Assembly (NCBI RefSeq): GCF_017813235.1
Contig: NZ_JAGISH010000002.1
Location: forward strand, 62,001-126,000
DNA from: Sagittula salina
Lineage (GTDB): Bacteria; Pseudomonadota; Alphaproteobacteria; Rhodobacterales; Rhodobacteraceae
Reading direction: 5' to 3'
DNA length: 64,000 nt
The position numbers and the translations under genes were made by a program. A model generated the notes under the pieces. That model was not told the origin of the DNA. It was given only the letters and a program-made list of their open reading frames with translations, and made no database searches. Below, one piece after another: positions 1 to 9,008 of this stretch (positions are counted from its first letter, which is position 1; each line of letters opens with the position of its first letter).

Positions 1-161
1 GTCCCTGCGCAGGTCGTCCCCGGCCCCGCGGCGCAGCCGTTCTCCCCGGCCAGCGCAACGCCATAGCATTTCTCCTGCTCGGCAGCCTGCGCGCCGGTGG
101 CGGCGGTGAGCGCTGCGGTGAAGGCGCCGAGCAGCGCGGTCGTCTTGATGCGTGCGGTCAT
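1..161 (-). CDS. bufA1: BufA1/DUF2282 bufferin-type metallophore precursor, partial
   Basis: The gene is cut by the left window edge and its 3' end is missing. The ATG at 159-161 follows a GGAGAG ribosome site. The first 27 residues form a Sec signal peptide (MTARIKT, a hydrophobic stretch, then GAQAAEQ). The mature start reads [14 protein letters not shown] and continues to a third cysteine in TTCAG. This is the Cys pattern of the DUF2282 family, now called bufferins: periplasmic ribosomally made peptides that bind copper after BufB/BufC (DUF692 enzyme and partner) modify the cysteines. I infer that bufB and bufC lie left of this window, as is usual for the family. Family assignment is fairly secure; function in this organism is inferred. 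Confidence 0.78.
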   Translation of the reverse strand, partial: MTARIKTTALLGAFTAALTAATGAQAAEQEKCYGVALAGENGCAAGPGTTCAG

Positions 162-555
162 GTCTGTGTCTCTCCGATTGGGTGGTGATTGCGTCACCAG
201 TGTTGCCGCCCTTGGGCCGGTCGCCCCGGCGGTGATCCAAGGGTGACGTCAGGGGAGAAACCGGGCCATTCACGGGCGCGTGGCTCACGCGGGCGTCAGC
301 GGGCGTGAATACGGCGCCCCCAAAATGGCGTGCACCGGGGGAGAAGGGGAGAGGAGCGTAACAGATGACATCGGTTCACGCACCTTTCGGCGTGAATTGT
401 TACAGCGCCGCCGGCGAGGGCGGCGTCGGCGGATCTTCGCACACGCAGAATGTCAGCAGTGTTACTGGCGGGTGGTCCCGAATGCAGGAGGTGCCGCCCG
501 ATAAGAAAAGGGCGGCCCCGATGGACCGCCCCGTTTCTCCAGTGTAGCCCGCGCA
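162..555. other. Spacer between bufA1-like gene and thrS
   Basis: This 394-base spacer holds the leader and presumably the promoter of the bufferin gene on the minus strand, and the thrS terminator near 501-531. Short open frames on both strands have no ribosome site or recognisable domain. I see no other feature. Confidence 0.5.
501..531 (-). terminator. Rho-independent terminator of thrS
   Basis: On the minus strand a GGGCGGtCC / GGCCGCCC stem (one bulged base) with a five-base loop is followed by TTTTCTTAT. It lies about 25 bases after the thrS stop codon. Confidence 0.7.
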
Positions 556-2499
556 TCAGCGCATGTCGGGCGGGGTCGCCTCTGTGCCCAGGTCTGCCAG
601 GATGGCGTCGAGCGTCGCGGTGGAGGTCTGCTTCTCGCCAAGGCGGCGGACGGAGACGGTGCGTTCTTCGACCTCGCGGTGGCCCACGGCGAGGATCACA
701 GGCACCTTGCCAAGGCTGTGCTCGCGGACCTTGTAGTTGATCTTCTCGTTACGGATATCCGCCTCGGCCCGGACGCCCGCCGCCTGCAGCGCCTGAACGA
801 CCTCCGCAACGTAGTCGTCCGCCTCCGAGGTGATGGATGCCACGACCACCTGACGCGGCGCCAGCCAGAAGGGCAGCTTGCCGGAGTGCTCTTCGATCAG
901 AATGCCGATGAAGCGCTCGAAGGAACCGAGGCAGGCGCGGTGCAGCATGACGGGGCGGTGCTTTTCACCATCCGCACCGATGTAGCTGGCGTCCAGCCGT
1001 TCGGGCAGCACGAAATCCACCTGGAAAGTGCCGCACTGCCAGACCCGGCCGATTGCGTCGGTCAGCGAGAATTCCAGCTTCGGGCCGTAGAAGGCGCCTT
1101 CGCCCGGGTTCATCTCCGGTTCGACGCCCGCCGCGCGGGTCGCCGCCAGCAGCGCTCCTTCGGCCTTGTCCCAGACCTCGTCCGACCCTGCGCGGGTTTC
1201 GGGGCGGTCACTGAACAGAACTCGGAAATCGGCAAAGCCGAGGTCCTTGTAGACCGCCGAGAGGAAGTCGATGAACTTCTGACACTCCGACGCGATCTGC
1301 TCTTCGGTGGCGAAGATATGCGCGTCGTCCTGCGTGAAGCCGCGCACCCGCATGATGCCGTGCAGCGCGCCCGAGGGTTCATAGCGCGCGCAGGACCCGA
1401 ATTCGGCCATGCGCAGCGGCAGGTCGCGGTAGGATTTCAGTCCGACCTTGAAGATCTCCACGTGGCAGGGGCAGTTCATCGGCTTGAGCGCGTTGACCGC
1501 CTTTTCACGGGCGTGTTCCTCGTCCACTTCAACGATGAACATATGCTCCTGATACTTGTCCCAGTGGCCGGACTTTTCCCACAGCTTGCGGTCGACGACC
1601 TGGGGCGTATTGACCTCCACATAGCCGCCACGGCGCTGCTGTCGGCGCATGTAGTCCTGCAGCATGGTGTAGATCGTCCAGCCGTTCGGGTGCCAGAAGA
1701 TCTGGCCGGGCGCCTCGGGCTGGAGGTGGAAGAGGTCCATCTCGCGGCCCAACTTGCGGTGATCGCGTTTCGCCGCTTCCTCGAGGAAGTTGAGGTGCGC
1801 CTTCAACTCCTCGCGGTTGCGGAAGCCGATTCCGGTGATGCGCTGCAGATTGCGGGAGGTGTCACCAAACCAATGCGCGCCGGAAACGCCCATCAGCTTG
1901 AACGCATCGCCGGGCAGCTGGCCGGTGTGCGACAGGTGCGGGCCGCGGCAGAGGTCCTGCCAGTCGCCGTGCCAGTACATGCGGATCGGCGCGTCGCCGG
2001 GGATGCGGTCAACGAGCTCGACCTTGTACGGTTCGCCGGCGTCCTCGTAGAACTTGCGCGCGCGGTCGCGGTCCCAGACCTCCGTGCGCACGACGTCGCG
2101 GGCATTGATGATCTCCTTCATCTTCGCCTCGATCTGGCCGAGATCCTCGGGGGTGAACGGTTCCGCCCGGTCGAAGTCGTAGAACCAGCCGTGCTCCGTT
2201 ACCGGGCCGATGGTGACCTTCACGTCGGGCCAGATCGCCTGCACGGCGCGGGCCATGACGTGGGCAAAGTCGTGGCGGACCAGCTCCAGCGCCGGTTCTG
2301 CGTCCTGCATGGTGTTGATTGCGATGGCGGCGTCGGCCTCGATCGGCCACGCCAGATCCCAGTGCTGGCCGTTGACGGTGGCAGAAATCGCCTTCTTGCC
2401 AAGCGATTTGGAAATCGCGGCGGCGACTTCGGCGGGCGTCGCGCCCTTGTCGAAGGAACGGCTCGCGCCATCTGGGAAGGTAAGGGAAATCTGGGACAT
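556..2499 (-). CDS. thrS: Threonine--tRNA ligase
   Basis: Class II aminoacyl-tRNA synthetase that charges tRNA-Thr in the cytoplasm, 647 residues, the normal bacterial length. The order is an N-terminal TGS domain (about 1-60), then the editing domain with HDFAH at about 76-80 and CRGPH near 184-188, then the catalytic core and an anticodon-binding domain. Core marks are the zinc ligand region MNCPCH near 341-346, the motif 2 stretch [10 protein letters not shown] near 372, DDAHIF near 391, and motif 3 GSFERFIG. The ATG follows GAGGAG with normal spacing. It is transcribed alone, with a strong terminator downstream. No lesion seen. Confidence 0.98.
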   Translation of the reverse strand: MSQISLTFPDGASRSFDKGATPAEVAAAISKSLGKKAISATVNGQHWDLAWPIEADAAIAINTMQDAEPALELVRHDFAHVMARAVQAIWPDVKVTIGPVTEHGWFYDFDRAEPFTPEDLGQIEAKMKEIINARDVVRTEVWDRDRARKFYEDAGEPYKVELVDRIPGDAPIRMYWHGDWQDLCRGPHLSHTGQLPGDAFKLMGVSGAHWFGDTSRNLQRITGIGFRNREELKAHLNFLEEAAKRDHRKLGREMDLFHLQPEAPGQIFWHPNGWTIYTMLQDYMRRQQRRGGYVEVNTPQVVDRKLWEKSGHWDKYQEHMFIVEVDEEHAREKAVNALKPMNCPCHVEIFKVGLKSYRDLPLRMAEFGSCARYEPSGALHGIMRVRGFTQDDAHIFATEEQIASECQKFIDFLSAVYKDLGFADFRVLFSDRPETRAGSDEVWDKAEGALLAATRAAGVEPEMNPGEGAFYGPKLEFSLTDAIGRVWQCGTFQVDFVLPERLDASYIGADGEKHRPVMLHRACLGSFERFIGILIEEHSGKLPFWLAPRQVVVASITSEADDYVAEVVQALQAAGVRAEADIRNEKINYKVREHSLGKVPVILAVGHREVEERTVSVRRLGEKQTSTATLDAILADLGTEATPPDMR

Positions 2500-2617
2500 C
2501 GGTCCTGTCTCCTCGTCGGTTTGGCGCCCACGGAACGCCCGGTTGCGGGTTATGGTCTGTGCCGCCTTCCATGACGGGGGGGACGGGGGCTGTCAAGCCG
2601 AGGGGGAAAAGCGGGGC

Positions 2618-3877
2618 ATGAGCGAGACGAGGGAAGCGGCCTATGGCCGGCTGACCGGGGCGACGGATGCCCCGGAGGTTGAGGCGAAGAACGGTCTGCG
2701 TCACATGGTGTCGCTCTCGATGACAAAGGTTGCGGACGGGCTGATCGACCCCAAGCTGGTGCTCAGCTGGCTGGCCGGAAGTCTCGGTGTGCCTGCGGCG
2801 GTGGTCTCGGCTTTCGTGCCGATCCGCGAAGCGGGGGCGCTGCTGCCACAGATCCTGCTCGCGGGACGGGTCGAGGCGATGCGCCGCCGCAAATGGGCGT
2901 GGGTCGCGGGCGCTGTCGGGCAGGGGCTGGCGGCGGCGGCCATCGCGATCGCCGCGCTGCTGCTGGAAGGGATCGCGGCAGGTGTGGCCATCGCCTGCGC
3001 TCTGGCGGTGCTGGCGGTCAGTCGGTCGCTGGCATCGGTCAGTTACAAGGACATCCTCGGCAAGACGGTGGCCAAGACCCGGCGGGGCGCGGTCACTGGG
3101 ATGGCGGGGTCGGCGGCTTCCTTCGCGGTGCTGGGATTTGCGCTCTTGCTGATCTTCGGGATCGGGCAGGGGCCGGACCAGAAAACGGGACCGGTGGTTC
3201 TGGCCATCGCGCTGGCCGCTCTGCTGTGGCTGGCTGCGGCCGCGGTATTTTCGACCGTGGAGGAGAAGCCGTCCCGGCCGGAAGACGAGGGCCCGGTGTG
3301 GGACCTCACGCCGCTGCGCGACGACCCGCAATTCAGGCGGTTCATCTTGGCCCGTGGTGCGCTGACCGTGACGGCGCTGGCGCCGCCCTACTTTGTCATG
3401 CTGGTGGGCGGGCAGGCAGCGCTCTCCGGTCTCGGTGCGCTGCTTCTGGCCTCTTCGGCGGCGTCCTTCCTGTCGTCCTATGTCTGGGGGCGGCTGTCCG
3501 ACCGCTCCTCGCGGCTGGTGCTGGCACTGTCGGGATTTGTCGCGTCCGTGTTCATGGCTCTGGCGGTGGCGCTGGAGCGGTTGGGGCTGGCGGCGTCCGT
3601 CTGGGTCGTGCCGGTGGTGCTGTTCGGTTTGATGGTCGCGTACCACGGCGTGCGGCAGGGGCGGTCGGTCTACCTGGTGGATATGTCGCCGGCGGACGCC
3701 CGCGCCTCCTACGCGGCGCTGGCCAATACGCTGATCGGTGGCCTGCTGCTGGCGGTCGGCGCGCTGGGTGGCGTGTTGGCGACATTGGGGCCGGTGGTGG
3801 CTCTGGCGGGTTTTGCAGCGCTGAGTGCTCTGGGCGGTGTGCTGGCTTTGGGGCTTGACGAGGTCGAGGCGGAGTGA
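2618..3877 (+). CDS. Major facilitator superfamily transporter
   Basis: Predicted inner-membrane transporter of 419 residues with about 10-12 hydrophobic segments. The frame stays open upstream into the thrS region, but the ATG at 2618 preceded by an AGGGGG-type ribosome site is the sensible start. A soluble N-terminal 30 residues precedes the first membrane segment. Features typical of MFS proteins are the central charged loop (about 215-250, rich in Glu/Asp/Pro) and the short basic loop GRLSDRSSR near 290, resembling the cytoplasmic loop motif. Substrate cannot be told. It starts 118 bases from thrS on the other strand, so the two may share a bidirectional promoter region. Confidence 0.8.
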   Translation: MSETREAAYGRLTGATDAPEVEAKNGLRHMVSLSMTKVADGLIDPKLVLSWLAGSLGVPAAVVSAFVPIREAGALLPQILLAGRVEAMRRRKWAWVAGAVGQGLAAAAIAIAALLLEGIAAGVAIACALAVLAVSRSLASVSYKDILGKTVAKTRRGAVTGMAGSAASFAVLGFALLLIFGIGQGPDQKTGPVVLAIALAALLWLAAAAVFSTVEEKPSRPEDEGPVWDLTPLRDDPQFRRFILARGALTVTALAPPYFVMLVGGQAALSGLGALLLASSAASFLSSYVWGRLSDRSSRLVLALSGFVASVFMALAVALERLGLAASVWVVPVVLFGLMVAYHGVRQGRSVYLVDMSPADARASYAALANTLIGGLLLAVGALGGVLATLGPVVALAGFAALSALGGVLALGLDEVEAE

Positions 3878-3921
3878 CCGTTTCCCTGCGGAGATAGGCG
3901 CCAGCCCCGGAGGTATCGCCC

Positions 3922-4593
3922 ATGCGCAGTTATGAAGAGATCCTTGACATCGCCGCTGACCGAAAGGGCGGACGGGCCGCCGTTCTCGCGGACGTGCCCC
4001 CGGTGAAGCCGCCCGAGGAGATCGCGGCCATTCCCGACGACCGCTGGCTGGCGCTGATGGCGCGGGTGCTGTTTCCGGCGGGCATGTCATGGGCGGTAGT
4101 GGACAAGAAGTGGCCCGGCATCGAGGCGGCCTTTCATGGGTTCGACGTGGCGCGGGTGGCGCACATGTCGGATGACTGGTTCGACGCGCTGCTCAAGGAC
4201 CCGCGCATCATCCGTTCGCCGCCGAAGGTGCGGGCGGTGCAGCAGAACGCCGCCTTCATCATGGAGGTCTCGGCGGAGTACGGCTCCTTTGGCCGGCGGG
4301 TGGCGGATTGGCCGGTGGAGGACTTCGCGGGTCTCGCGCTGTGGTTGAAGGACGGCGGCGCGCGTTTGGGCGGTACCGCGGGCCCATACGTGCTGCGGCA
4401 GATGGGAGTGGAGGGTTTCATCCCCTCTCCCTCGGTCGTGGCACGGCTGGCGGCGGAGGATGTGGTGGACAAGGCCCCCACCTCCAGAAAGGCCTGGGCC
4501 GCGGTGCAGGCGGCTTTCAACACATGGAAGGCGGAGAGCGGCGAGAGCCTGACCACTATCAGCCGCGTGCTCGCGCAAAGCGTGGAGGGGTAA
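3922..4593 (+). CDS. DNA-3-methyladenine glycosylase I (Tag)-like protein
   Basis: A 223-residue protein with the Tag-family core: GMSWAVVDKKWPGIEAAF near 54-71, then FDVARVAHMSDD and the IIRSPPKVRAVQQNA stretch near 93-107. In Tag these form the helix bundle that removes 3-methyladenine from DNA. It has no cysteine at all, and the N-terminal Cys/His and C-terminal His/Cys that hold zinc in E. coli Tag are absent, so it belongs to a divergent branch whose activity is unproven. The start follows GGAGG (3910-3914) at good spacing. It sits 44 bases after the transporter and may be cotranscribed. Confidence 0.75.
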   Translation: MRSYEEILDIAADRKGGRAAVLADVPPVKPPEEIAAIPDDRWLALMARVLFPAGMSWAVVDKKWPGIEAAFHGFDVARVAHMSDDWFDALLKDPRIIRSPPKVRAVQQNAAFIMEVSAEYGSFGRRVADWPVEDFAGLALWLKDGGARLGGTAGPYVLRQMGVEGFIPSPSVVARLAAEDVVDKAPTSRKAWAAVQAAFNTWKAESGESLTTISRVLAQSVEG

Positions 4594-4714
4594 AACCCGA
4601 GCCGCGAAAAGAATTCAAATAAGCAAATATTTTTCGCCCAAGACTTGCGCTGCATCAAGTCCGGGGCCTGAACCCGCTGCTAACGTTCTCTCATAGCTTG
4701 CCGAGCTAAACCAG

Positions 4715-4735
4715 GCGCCGACAAAGGGTCGGCGC
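4715..4735 (+). promoter_or_regulatory. Hairpin in the leader of the Gly-rich protein gene
   Basis: GCGCCGAC and GTCGGCGC form an eight-base-pair stem with a five-base loop, ending about five bases before the GGAGGG ribosome site. It could influence translation or mRNA stability; no known riboswitch pattern is seen. Confidence 0.45.
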
Positions 4736-4755
4736 GCATTGGAGGGAAACGACAG

Positions 4756-6258
4756 ATGTTGAATATCAGTGGAAAGATCAGACTTTTCGGTACGGTCGCC
4801 TTGGTCTTGGCAGCTATGCCGATGGCAACGGTCACCTTTGACGTGACGCCGGCCCACGCAGCAGGCAATAGCGGCGGTGGCGGCGGCAGCGACAATGGCG
4901 GCGGTGGCGGCAGCGACAACGGCGGCGGTGGCGGTGGCGGCAACGAAGGCGGCTCCGGCTCGTCCGGCGGTTCCGGCAACGCAGGCGGTTCGGACGGTTC
5001 CGGGGCCTCGGGCAGTGCCGGTTCCGGTGGCCAGCAAGGCCAGTCCGGCGGCAGGGTGATTTCGCCCGACCTGCCGATCGTGCCGGACCCCGACTCGTCT
5101 TCGAGCCGGTCCACGTCTTCCGGCAAGGCCCCGGCGGCGGCGCCGGTCCAGCGCACGGCCCCGGCAAGCTCGGGCACCGCGAACCAGGGCGGTGCAGAGC
5201 ATGAGGCCGCAGGTTCGCACGGCGGGTCCGATGGCGAGGGCGGTCAGCAGGGTGAATACACCGGTGGACAGATGATCGGCCAGACCGGTGGCGGTACCGG
5301 CAAGCCGATGACCGACCTGTTCCTTGAACTGACCGGCGAGGACGACGACTCCGACCGGCCGGAATGGGCTGGTGTGCCCGGTGGCCGGGATGGCGCCGGC
5401 GGCGGTCAGCCGGACAATGCCGGCAGCACGAAGGGCGATCTTTTCGGTGACCTCTACGTGATCCTGCGCAACGATCAGGGCGTGCCGATCCTGTCTGAAG
5501 CCGGCTACGTGCAGCCGGTCGACGCAGAGGGTAACCTGATCAAGCTCGACGAAGATGGCCACCCGGAGGACGAGGAACTGGCCCAAGAGGTCGAGATCGG
5601 TCGCCTGAACGTTGGCCGTGCCCCGACGTCGGTGCTGGATCGCCGGGCTGACGAGGTCATCACCCTGCTGAAGACGGCGACCGAGGTCACGACCGATGCC
5701 GCCGGGCGACTGGTGCTGACGGTGGACGACGTGACCAAGACCATCGACTCGCCGCTGGAGAACCTTGCGATCTACGTGTCGCTGATGACCACGGGCACCA
5801 TTCCGGGCGTCGATGACCTGCCGGGCGATGCCTTCGACTTCATGGTCGATGGTGCGTTGACCGCCGAGGATGTGGCCGGGTCGGTCGCCTTCCTGGCAGC
5901 CGCCACGGACAAGACGGGCGATTTCTCGGAGGATCAGGTGGCATACCTGAACGCCTTCGTCGGCATCAACACCGTGTCGGTGGGGTCCGTGACCTACTCG
6001 GACATCGACTACAGCGACTTCACCTATGACCGGGTGTCAACCTACGGTGATGTCACCGCCAACGTGCTGGTCCAACAGCCGGACGGATCGTGGCTGCCCG
6101 AGACGGTGAACATCTATGAGGTGGTGTTCGGAAGCACGAACGTTTCCGATCAAGGAACGCTGACGGCCTGGACACTGGCGGCGGACGATGCGCTGACCGT
6201 GGTGGATTACATCCACGAATACGAGGTCCCGGTGATCTTCCAGTCCGCGAGCAACTAA
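4756..6258 (+). CDS. Gly-rich exported acidic protein, unknown function
   Basis: A 500-residue protein with a signal peptide (about 1-36, ending AHAAG). Residues 37-100 are a low-complexity Gly/Ser/Asn tract with repeated GGGGSDN units. Residues 100-220 are disordered and rich in Ser, Pro, Ala, Gly and Asp. The C-terminal half is folded-looking and acidic: DLYVILRNDQGVPIL, then a DRRADEVITLL helix and several Asp/Tyr-rich segments ending at PVIFQSASN. There is no anchor, LPXTG, autotransporter or RTX nonapeptide repeat. I do not recognise the family beyond an impression of similar Roseobacter exported proteins. It is a single gene with its own leader hairpin and strong terminator. Confidence 0.85.
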   Translation: MLNISGKIRLFGTVALVLAAMPMATVTFDVTPAHAAGNSGGGGGSDNGGGGGSDNGGGGGGGNEGGSGSSGGSGNAGGSDGSGASGSAGSGGQQGQSGGRVISPDLPIVPDPDSSSSRSTSSGKAPAAAPVQRTAPASSGTANQGGAEHEAAGSHGGSDGEGGQQGEYTGGQMIGQTGGGTGKPMTDLFLELTGEDDDSDRPEWAGVPGGRDGAGGGQPDNAGSTKGDLFGDLYVILRNDQGVPILSEAGYVQPVDAEGNLIKLDEDGHPEDEELAQEVEIGRLNVGRAPTSVLDRRADEVITLLKTATEVTTDAAGRLVLTVDDVTKTIDSPLENLAIYVSLMTTGTIPGVDDLPGDAFDFMVDGALTAEDVAGSVAFLAAATDKTGDFSEDQVAYLNAFVGINTVSVGSVTYSDIDYSDFTYDRVSTYGDVTANVLVQQPDGSWLPETVNIYEVVFGSTNVSDQGTLTAWTLAADDALTVVDYIHEYEVPVIFQSASN

Positions 6259-6282
6259 ACTCGTAGAGTAATGTGAAATCGG

Positions 6283-6317
6283 ATGGCCCGGCCGAAAGGT
6301 CGGGCCATTCCTGTTTT
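6283..6317 (+). terminator. Rho-independent terminator of the Gly-rich protein gene
   Basis: ATGGCCCGGCC and GGTCGGGCCAT form an 11-pair stem around a GAAA loop, followed by TTCCTGTTTT. It begins 24 bases after the stop codon. Confidence 0.85.
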
Positions 6318-6529
6318 GCCGGGGCGCACCCTGTCGGGCCTCCCGATCCCCCCGGCGCATTACTGCGGCCTCGACCACCTGCCTCCCGGCAATCCACGCG
6401 CTCCGCGACGCCCTCCGCTGCTCCGTCGCGGCATGCCGGGACCGTCTTCCTGTCATGCAGGGGCGGGATGATTTCGACCTTGGCGCTGCGACCCGTTGCG
6501 GTAAGGTCACCGAAACACGGGAGGATTTC

Positions 6530-7270
6530 ATGGCAAAGGTAGCATACATCGACGGTCCGCGCGGCGAGCGGCTGGCCTATGCGTACACGCCCGGAGAGGG
6601 GCCCTGCGTGGTGTTCCTGTCAGGCTACCGTTCGGATATGGAGGGCACAAAGGCGGTACACCTCGAAGCCTGGGCCGCGGCCCGCGGCCGTGCCTTCCTG
6701 CGGCTGGACTACGCGGGCCACGGCCAGTCCGGGGGGGTCTTCGAGGATGGCTGCATCGGGGACTGGGCCTCTGATGCGGAGGTGGTGGTACGGCATGTCT
6801 GTGCGGGGCCGGTGGTGCTGGTCGGCTCTTCGATGGGGGGCTGGATCGGTTGCATCCTGTCGCGCCGCCTGAAAACGGTGGCGGGTTTCGTCGGCATCGC
6901 GGCGGCGCCGGACTTCACCGAAGACGGGTTCTGGGCGCAGTTCACCCGGGAGCAGCGGCGGCAGGTGATGGAGGAAGGGCAGATCCTCATGCCCTCCGCC
7001 TACGAAGACCCCTACGTGGTGACGAAGAAGCTGATCGAGGACGGCCGCAAGCACCTCGTTCTGCGCGCCTCGCTCAGGATGCGCGGACCGGTGCGGTTGT
7101 TGCAGGGCACGGAGGACGAGGCAGTGTCGCGCCAGACCGCGCTGGCCATGCTCGACCATATCGAGGGGCCGGATGTGTCCCTGACGTTGGTGCGCGGCGC
7201 GGATCACCGGTTTTCGACCCCGGAGTGCCTGGCACTGGTTGAAAAGGCCATTGTCGAGGTCGGCGCGTGA
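6530..7270 (+). CDS. Alpha/beta-hydrolase (serine hydrolase)
   Basis: A 246-residue cytoplasmic hydrolase. The nucleophile elbow GSSMGG lies near 97-102, preceded by the LDYAGHGQSGG strand-loop of the fold. The acid residue is likely the Asp in GTEDEAV and the His is in GADHRF near the C-terminus, so the triad is complete. The layout resembles the ABHD10/thioesterase-like branch, but the substrate is unknown. The frame is open further upstream, but the ATG at 6530 has a GGGAGGA ribosome site. Its stop overlaps the next gene's GTG start by four bases, so the two hydrolases are translationally coupled. Confidence 0.85.
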   Translation: MAKVAYIDGPRGERLAYAYTPGEGPCVVFLSGYRSDMEGTKAVHLEAWAAARGRAFLRLDYAGHGQSGGVFEDGCIGDWASDAEVVVRHVCAGPVVLVGSSMGGWIGCILSRRLKTVAGFVGIAAAPDFTEDGFWAQFTREQRRQVMEEGQILMPSAYEDPYVVTKKLIEDGRKHLVLRASLRMRGPVRLLQGTEDEAVSRQTALAMLDHIEGPDVSLTLVRGADHRFSTPECLALVEKAIVEVGA

Positions 7271-8178
7271 CGGCCCCCGCAGCCGCGCAGGCGGTGCCGG
7301 AGGGCGGCATCACAAAGTGGCTGGCGGCGGGCGAGGCCCGCCTGCCGGATCTGCGGCCGGGCGTGGAGAAGCGGGTGATCTGGCGCGGTGCGCCGGAGGC
7401 GGTGACAGATTGGGCGGTGGTCTATGTCCATGGATTTTCCGCCACGTCGGAGGAACTGCGCCCATTGCCTGACCGCGTGGCAGAGGGGTTGAGCGCGAAC
7501 CTGCATTTCACCCGCCTCGCGGGGCACGGGCGGGCGCCCGCAGCCATGGCAGAGGTGACGCTGGAGGCATGGCTGCGCGACGTGGCCGAAGCGCTGGAGA
7601 TCGGGCGCCGGATCGGGCGGCGCGTGCTGGTCATGGGCTGTTCCACCGGCTGCACGCTGGTGACGCTGGCGTTGCATCGCGGACTGGCGGCAGGCGTGGC
7701 CGGGGTGGTCATGCTGTCACCCAACTATCGCCTGCGCGATCCGCGCGCGTCCCTCATGACCTGGCCGCTGGCGCGCTGGTGGCTGCCTCTGGTGGCGGGG
7801 CGGGAGCATGGCTTTGCTCCCCTGTCGGAGGCGCATGGGCGCTTCTGGACCACGCGCTACCCCTCGCGCGCGCTCTTGCCCATGGCAGAGGGGCTGCGGG
7901 CGGCGACCGCTCTGGATCATGGTTCGGTACGGGTGCCTGGGCTTTTCGTATTCGACGAGCGGGACGCGCTGGTGGATCACGATCGGACGCGGCAGGTGGC
8001 GGCGGCCTGGGGTGTCCCGTCGGACGTTCAGGTGGTGACCACGGGGCCGGGGGACGACCCCGGACATCACGTCATTGCGGGGGATATCCTGTCGCCCGGA
8101 TTGACGCGGCCGTTGACCGAAACGATCCTGCGCTGGGCGCGTGGCCTGCCGTCGGAACACGTCAGGAACGGCGCATAG
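7267..8178 (+). CDS. Alpha/beta-hydrolase, lysophospholipase-like
   Basis: A 303-residue hydrolase starting with GTG inside the stop codon of the preceding hydrolase. It has the oxyanion-hole strand VVYVHGFSAT near 56-65, the nucleophile elbow GCSTGC near 122-127, the acid region FDERDALVD and a His in GHHVIAGD near 275. The HGF start and spacing resemble carboxylesterases and monoacylglycerol-type lipases. A run at 145-165 is hydrophobic but does not look like a signal peptide. It forms an operon with the hydrolase before it and probably with the VOC gene 28 bases later. Confidence 0.82.
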   Translation: MTAPAAAQAVPEGGITKWLAAGEARLPDLRPGVEKRVIWRGAPEAVTDWAVVYVHGFSATSEELRPLPDRVAEGLSANLHFTRLAGHGRAPAAMAEVTLEAWLRDVAEALEIGRRIGRRVLVMGCSTGCTLVTLALHRGLAAGVAGVVMLSPNYRLRDPRASLMTWPLARWWLPLVAGREHGFAPLSEAHGRFWTTRYPSRALLPMAEGLRAATALDHGSVRVPGLFVFDERDALVDHDRTRQVAAAWGVPSDVQVVTTGPGDDPGHHVIAGDILSPGLTRPLTETILRWARGLPSEHVRNGA

Positions 8179-8206
8179 GCTGAGGTCCGGAAACAGGGAG
8201 AGCGAC

Positions 8207-8635
8207 ATGGAACAGAGAGTTAGCCTGATCACGCTGGGATGCAGGGACATAGCCCGCACGGCGGCCTTCTACGAGGCGCTGGGATGGCGGCGGGAGGAAA
8301 GTCAGGAGGGGATCGTTGCCTTCGACCTGATCGGGCAGTCGCTGGGGCTTTATGCACTGGAAGACCTCGCCCGCGACATGGGGGTGCCACTGGAACGTCT
8401 GGGCGTCGGCGCCGCGACCTATGCTTATAACGTGGCCGAAAAGGCGCAGGTGGCGGAGGTGCTGGAGGCGGCGCGCTCCGCCGGCGCGGAGGTGCTGCGC
8501 GAAGCGCATGACGTTTTCTGGGGTGGGCATATCGCTTATTTCGCGGACCCCGAGGGTCACGTCTGGGAAGTGGCGTGGAACCCGCACTCCCTGCTCGGGC
8601 CGGACGGGGCGTTCCGCTGGGCGGGCTATACCTGA
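8207..8635 (+). CDS. VOC family (glyoxalase/bleomycin-resistance fold) protein
   Basis: A 142-residue protein with a vicinal oxygen chelate fold: N-terminal SLITLGCRDIARTAAFYEAL, then a C-terminal half ending DPEGHVWEVAWNP, the usual metal-binding Glu strand. These proteins bind a metal and act on small ligands or sequester drugs; substrate unknown. The ATG at 8207 follows AGGGAGAGCGAC. It is likely the last gene of the hydrolase operon, and copy 1 of the 3'-end repeat element lies 145 bases downstream. Confidence 0.85.
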   Translation: MEQRVSLITLGCRDIARTAAFYEALGWRREESQEGIVAFDLIGQSLGLYALEDLARDMGVPLERLGVGAATYAYNVAEKAQVAEVLEAARSAGAEVLREAHDVFWGGHIAYFADPEGHVWEVAWNPHSLLGPDGAFRWAGYT

Positions 8636-9008
8636 GGGTTTCCCGCGCGGCACGCTGTCGTCGGGGATAGCTGAGGGTGGGCCAACCGAACAGCGGTATG
8701 GCGCCGTCACGCGACCGTCTCTGGCGGGCTGCCTCCGGACCTCGACATGCGCTCCGTTCCGAATCTTCGATATCGCAGAAGGGGGCTCTGCCCCCTCTTC
8801 TCCTGCGGAGAATTCACCCCCGCGGTATTTTTCGAACCAAAGAAGCGGGGGACGGGGGCACCGGGCAGGCGTTGTGGTTCGGGGCGCGTGAGCACGGTGG
8901 GGGTGAAACCGCTGCGGTCGCGGTGTGATCATCGAAACGAAGACGGGCGCGGTACACCCTTCATTCACTTTTTGCAGGTCTTGCTGGAGCAGCAAGCGGA
9001 GAGGCTGA
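8636..9008. other. Spacer with repeat element copy 1
   Basis: The 373-base spacer holds repeat copy 1 (8781-8846). No coding region is supported. The last 15 bases give an AGCGGAGAGG ribosome site for the next gene. Confidence 0.5.
8781..8846 (+). repeat. 3'-end repeat element, copy 1
   Basis: A GGGGGCTCTGCCCCC hairpin is followed by the conserved tail CCCCCGCGGTATTTTTCGAA and then CCAAAGAAGC. It lies downstream of the VOC gene and in its orientation. The same arrangement recurs at 23357, 23576, 43819 and 55476. Confidence 0.8.

Noticed and set aside
679-2574. Long plus-strand open frame opposite thrS
   Set aside because: It is antisense to a clear thrS and consists of GC-driven open sequence without domains.
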